Source: Methylococcaceae bacterium NSP1-1 (GTDB taxonomy: Bacteria > Pseudomonadota > Gammaproteobacteria > Methylococcales > Methylomonadaceae). From it: a stretch of 7,324 nt of DNA. Where the stretch lies: assembly GCA_002256465.1 (NCBI GenBank), contig NQJG01000126.1, forward strand, positions 1 to 7,324. The letters are read 5' to 3'. Positions 5,000 through 7,324 of the stretch are shown here, piece after piece. Position 1 is the stretch's first letter; every line of letters starts with the position of its first letter. The notes under the pieces are model-generated. The model ran no database searches, had not been told where the DNA came from, and saw only the letters and a list, made by a program, of their open reading frames with translations. The position numbers and the translations under genes are program-made.

Positions 5000-6743
5000 A
5001 TGCTATTTTTTCCAAATACTGCAAAATAAACTGCACACTTCGATTGCCCCTAAACTCATTGATATCCAGTTTGTAAGCAGCCTTGATTTGTCTTAACCCT
5101 AACCAATGCTCCGGCTGGTCTACGAAAAACGCAATTGCATCAATAACCAGGTCACCACCGGGTTTTCTCAATACTAATTTAAGATGCCGTTGTCCAACAA
5201 TACGCGACTGAATCACATCAAACACTCCGTCAAAAACAGGTTCCGGAAATTCCTGTCCCCAAGTAGCAGCATTTTGTAACAAATCGGCGATTTCAAGCGT
5301 CATTTCCTGTTCAGTCAGTTCGCCATCAGACAGTATTTTTTGTTCCAGATCGACATTCGCCAAACGCTTACAAACCATATCATCAAAAGCCAGGGCAAAT
5401 GGCGGATAATCGTGCATTTTCAAACTTAAACCGGCTGCCATTGCATGACCGCCAAATTTATTTAGTAATTTGGGGTGCAGAGCGGCAATATCGCTCAATA
5501 CATCACGAATATGCACCCCTGGAATAGATCGCGCCGAACCTTTTATTAAATCCTTGCCGGCAGGAGCAAAGGCAATAACAGGACGATGCAGCCGGTCCTT
5601 AATACGTGAAGCTAAAATACCGATGACACCTTGATGCCAATTGGCATCAAATAAACAGACACCGGCAGGTAAATGATGTTCATCCAGAGCTTTCATTTCA
5701 CTTAATAAGGCCATTGCCTCATGTTTCATAACGCCTTCAACTTCCCGTCGATCATTATTCAGTTCATCAAGCTGAAGAGCCATATCCTTTGCAAGCGATG
5801 GATCATTAGTCAATAAACATTGAATCCCCAATGACATATCATCCATACGCCCCGCGGCATTCAATCTGGGGCCCAGTGCGAAGCCCAGATCCGATGCTAC
5901 AATAGTTTGAGGATTTCTCCCCGATACTTCAATGAGTGCATTCAAGCCGGGGTGACTGCGTCCTGTGCGTATTCTCAATAAACCCTGATGTACCAGAATC
6001 CGGTTGATTTGCTCCAGTGCAACCACGTCAGCAACGGTACCCAAGGCGACATAATCAAGCAATTGTGCAAGATTCGGCTCCTGAACCTGATTTTTCTCAA
6101 ACCAGTTTAATTCTCTTAAACGGCTTCTTAATGCCATTAACACATAAAATATAACCCCGACGCCTGCCAGTGACTTACAGGGAAATTTATCATCAACCAG
6201 ATTAGGATTTACGATGGCATCGGCTGCGGGTAGCTCATGACCCGGCAGATGATGATCAGTAACCAGGACTTTTATGCCTGAATCTTTTGCTGCCTTTACG
6301 CCGTCAACACTGGATATGCCGTTATCAACGGTAATAATAACGTCAGGGTTTTGCAGTTTAACCAGTTCGACAATTTCGGGTGTCAAACCATAACCGTATT
6401 CAAAGCGATTCGGGACCACAAATGTCACCTGCCCTGCCCCCAGCAACTGCAAGCCCTTGATAGCCACTGCGCAACTGGTTGCTCCATCGGCATCAAAGTC
6501 AGCAACAATGCAAATCCTTTGTTGCTCATTGATGGCAGTGATCAAATGAGCAACCATCTCTTCCATACCCGATAATAACCATGGTGATGGCAGTTTTGCC
6601 AGGGTTCGATCCAATTCTGCTTCTGAAGTGACTCCTCTGGCTAAAAATATTCGTTCTAATAGAGGATGAATTTCACCCAATAACGAACGTTTTTTTTCAA
6701 CAGAGCGAACAACTATAGTTTTTTTTACGCCTTGGTAATACAT
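4998..6743 (-). CDS. recJ: Single-stranded-DNA-specific 5'-3' exonuclease RecJ
   Basis: RecJ degrades single-stranded DNA 5' to 3' in RecF-pathway recombination, mismatch repair and base excision repair, using Mn/Mg in a DHH active site. From ATG 6743 it has 581 residues, close to E. coli RecJ (577). DHH-domain motifs are intact: VADFDADGATS (80-90), ITVDNGISS (137-145), TDHHLPG (162-168) and VNPN (178-181), followed by SLAGVGV and GTVADVV. The LNAAGRMDDMS and WHQGVIGILASRIK regions connect to the DHHA1 domain with FGGHAMAAG (430-438), and the OB-like C-terminus has HLKLVLR and YKLDINEFRGNRS. The frame extends to GTG 6764, but ATG 6743 gives an N-terminus of the same size as E. coli relative to the conserved ARGV; neither has a clear ribosome site. 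It is transcribed away from its upstream neighbour grxD on the same strand, with a 104-base spacer, and converges with the parvulin gene at the shared terminator. Confidence 0.97.
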   Translation of the reverse strand: MYYQGVKKTIVVRSVEKKRSLLGEIHPLLERIFLARGVTSEAELDRTLAKLPSPWLLSGMEEMVAHLITAINEQQRICIVADFDADGATSCAVAIKGLQLLGAGQVTFVVPNRFEYGYGLTPEIVELVKLQNPDVIITVDNGISSVDGVKAAKDSGIKVLVTDHHLPGHELPAADAIVNPNLVDDKFPCKSLAGVGVIFYVLMALRSRLRELNWFEKNQVQEPNLAQLLDYVALGTVADVVALEQINRILVHQGLLRIRTGRSHPGLNALIEVSGRNPQTIVASDLGFALGPRLNAAGRMDDMSLGIQCLLTNDPSLAKDMALQLDELNNDRREVEGVMKHEAMALLSEMKALDEHHLPAGVCLFDANWHQGVIGILASRIKDRLHRPVIAFAPAGKDLIKGSARSIPGVHIRDVLSDIAALHPKLLNKFGGHAMAAGLSLKMHDYPPFALAFDDMVCKRLANVDLEQKILSDGELTEQEMTLEIADLLQNAATWGQEFPEPVFDGVFDVIQSRIVGQRHLKLVLRKPGGDLVIDAIAFFVDQPEHWLGLRQIKAAYKLDINEFRGNRSVQFILQYLEKIA

Positions 6744-6760
6744 TAAATGATAAAAAAACA

Positions 6761-6841
6761 GCACATGGATAATTTAGAAACTACGGTTGATCACGAATAG
6801 TGCTATAAAAAATATATGTAAATCCGAAATAATCCATGTGC
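6761..6841. repeat. Imperfect 15-bp inverted repeat flanking the recJ-grxD spacer
   Basis: GCACATGGATAATTT at 6761-6775 pairs with AAATAATCCATGTGC at 6827-6841 at 14 of 15 positions; the only mismatch is 6771 with 6831. The arms are 51 bases apart and occupy nearly the whole spacer between grxD's stop (6848) and recJ's ATG (6743). No T-tract follows on either strand. It may be a pair of protein-binding sites, an RNA hairpin in a grxD-recJ transcript, or the remnant of a small inverted-repeat element. Confidence 0.6.
6794..6822 (-). promoter_or_regulatory. recJ: Weak candidate promoter for recJ
   Basis: On the minus strand TTTACA (6822-6817; 5 of 6 to consensus) is followed after 17 bases by TATTCG (6799-6794), which matches the -10 consensus at only three positions. 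It would start transcription near 6787, about 45 bases before the recJ ATG. Cotranscription from grxD is an alternative. Confidence 0.22.
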
Positions 6842-6847
6842 CGTTAA

Positions 6848-7171
6848 TTATTCCTCTACAGCGCTGACAGACGCCAACATAGTGACCAACTCGCCCTTTT
6901 TATACAAATCGATAACGATGTCACAACCACCGACTAATTCGCCGTTGATATACAATTGAGGATAAGTAGGCCAATTTGAATACTCTTTAAGTGCTTCACG
7001 CAACTCCGGATCTTCAAAAATATTTACATACATATATCTTGCCTGACAGGCATCCAATATCTGCACAGTTTGACCTGAAAAGCCGCATTGTGGAAAATCA
7101 GGTGAACCCTTCATATATAAAACGACCGGATTATTTTCAATCTGGTCTTTGATTCTTTCTATAACGCTCAT
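6848..7171 (-). CDS. grxD: Monothiol (CGFS) glutaredoxin, GrxD/Grx4 family
   Basis: Monothiol glutaredoxin that binds a [2Fe-2S] cluster with glutathione, as a homodimer or with BolA-family proteins, and serves in iron-sulfur cluster transfer and iron sensing rather than disulfide reduction. From ATG 7171 it has 107 residues (E. coli GrxD 115). MKGSPDFPQCGFSGQ at 20-34 contains the glutathione-contacting Lys21 and the CGFS active site (29-32). WPTYPQLYING (67-77) carries the cis-Pro loop, and GGCDIV (81-86) the second glutathione-binding loop. The frame extends four codons upstream to GTG 7183, but the ATG aligns with the E. coli N-terminus (MSxxIExI) and has a weak GAGTGA ribosome site 8 bases upstream, so I chose it. 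The C-terminus is shorter than in E. coli and ends in acidic VEE. The bolA-family gene at 3520-3798 is its likely partner. Confidence 0.96.
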   Translation of the reverse strand: MSVIERIKDQIENNPVVLYMKGSPDFPQCGFSGQTVQILDACQARYMYVNIFEDPELREALKEYSNWPTYPQLYINGELVGGCDIVIDLYKKGELVTMLASVSAVEE

Positions 7172-7255
7172 AGTGCTAATCACTCAAATAAATAAAAACC
7201 AACGAATTTTATCAACTTTACACTATTTAAAAAAGTAAATCTTAAAATCCAACGC

Positions 7256-7284
7256 TTGCCTGAGACCGGATAGGTACTTATAAT
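7256..7284 (+). promoter_or_regulatory. Strong sigma-70-type promoter reading out of the right edge
   Basis: TTGCCT at 7256-7261 (4 of 6 to the -35 consensus), a 17-base spacer, and a perfect TATAAT at 7279-7284. Transcription would begin near 7291 and run rightward out of the window, divergent from grxD. The last bases hold a small GCAG-AAAG-CTGC hairpin (7306-7317) followed by CCTGTTTT; whether that belongs to a leader, a small RNA or nothing cannot be judged at the edge. No ORF starts within the window. Confidence 0.5.
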
Positions 7285-7324
7285 CGAACATTTTTTTATC
7301 GGGCCGCAGAAAGCTGCCTGTTTT

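Noticed and set aside
1..7324. CRISPR arrays, tRNA or rRNA genes, insertion sequences, prophage or toxin-antitoxin genes
   Set aside because: I found no spaced direct repeats, cloverleaf-like or rRNA sequence, transposase motifs or small toxin-antitoxin pairs; the window is mostly conserved chromosomal genes.

Overview
The window looks like chromosomal DNA of a moderately AT-rich gammaproteobacterium. The yciB-yciI-bolA-ppiC order, the RecJ sequence and the monothiol glutaredoxin are gammaproteobacterial in character. The first gene is an amidotransferase of the kind linked to exosortase A (XrtA/PEP-CTERM) exopolysaccharide clusters. That combination fits an environmental lineage such as the Methylococcales, but this placement is an inference from remembered gene content and was not tested by a search.

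Layout. Positions 2-85 hold the last codons of a probable family 4 glycosyltransferase, followed by a 629-residue asparagine-synthetase-like amidotransferase (124-2013, +). Together they look like the downstream end of an exopolysaccharide/exosortase cluster lying to the left. A convergent DUF1244 gene follows (2161-2463, -), with a perfect AT-rich 11-bp dyad between the two 3' ends. A 328-base gap carries a good sigma-70-type promoter and an untranslated leader. It leads into a tightly packed plus-strand operon of yciB, a shortened yciI, a bolA-family gene and a parvulin lipoprotein gene (2792-4941). Junctions in this operon are zero-gap or ATGA overlaps. The operon ends in a strong hairpin terminator with A and T tracts on both sides, which also serves the convergent recJ (4998-6743, -). 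Upstream of recJ on the same strand is grxD (6848-7171, -). The 104-base spacer between the two ATG starts/stops contains an imperfect 15-bp inverted repeat. At the right edge a well-formed promoter points out of the window on the plus strand.

How the genes work together. The amidotransferase belongs to surface polysaccharide synthesis. YciB (inner-membrane septation/envelope protein) and the lipoprotein peptidyl-prolyl isomerase act at the envelope. BolA and the CGFS glutaredoxin GrxD are known partners in [2Fe-2S] cluster handling and both occur here, in separate transcription units. RecJ is the 5'-3' single-strand exonuclease of recombination and mismatch repair.

I see no new multi-gene system. 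The points most worth following up are the yciI gene that lacks about 35 internal codons, including the family's conserved His; the hendecad-repeat tail of the parvulin lipoprotein; two intergenic inverted repeats; and an out-of-frame upstream ORF that overlaps the start of yciB.
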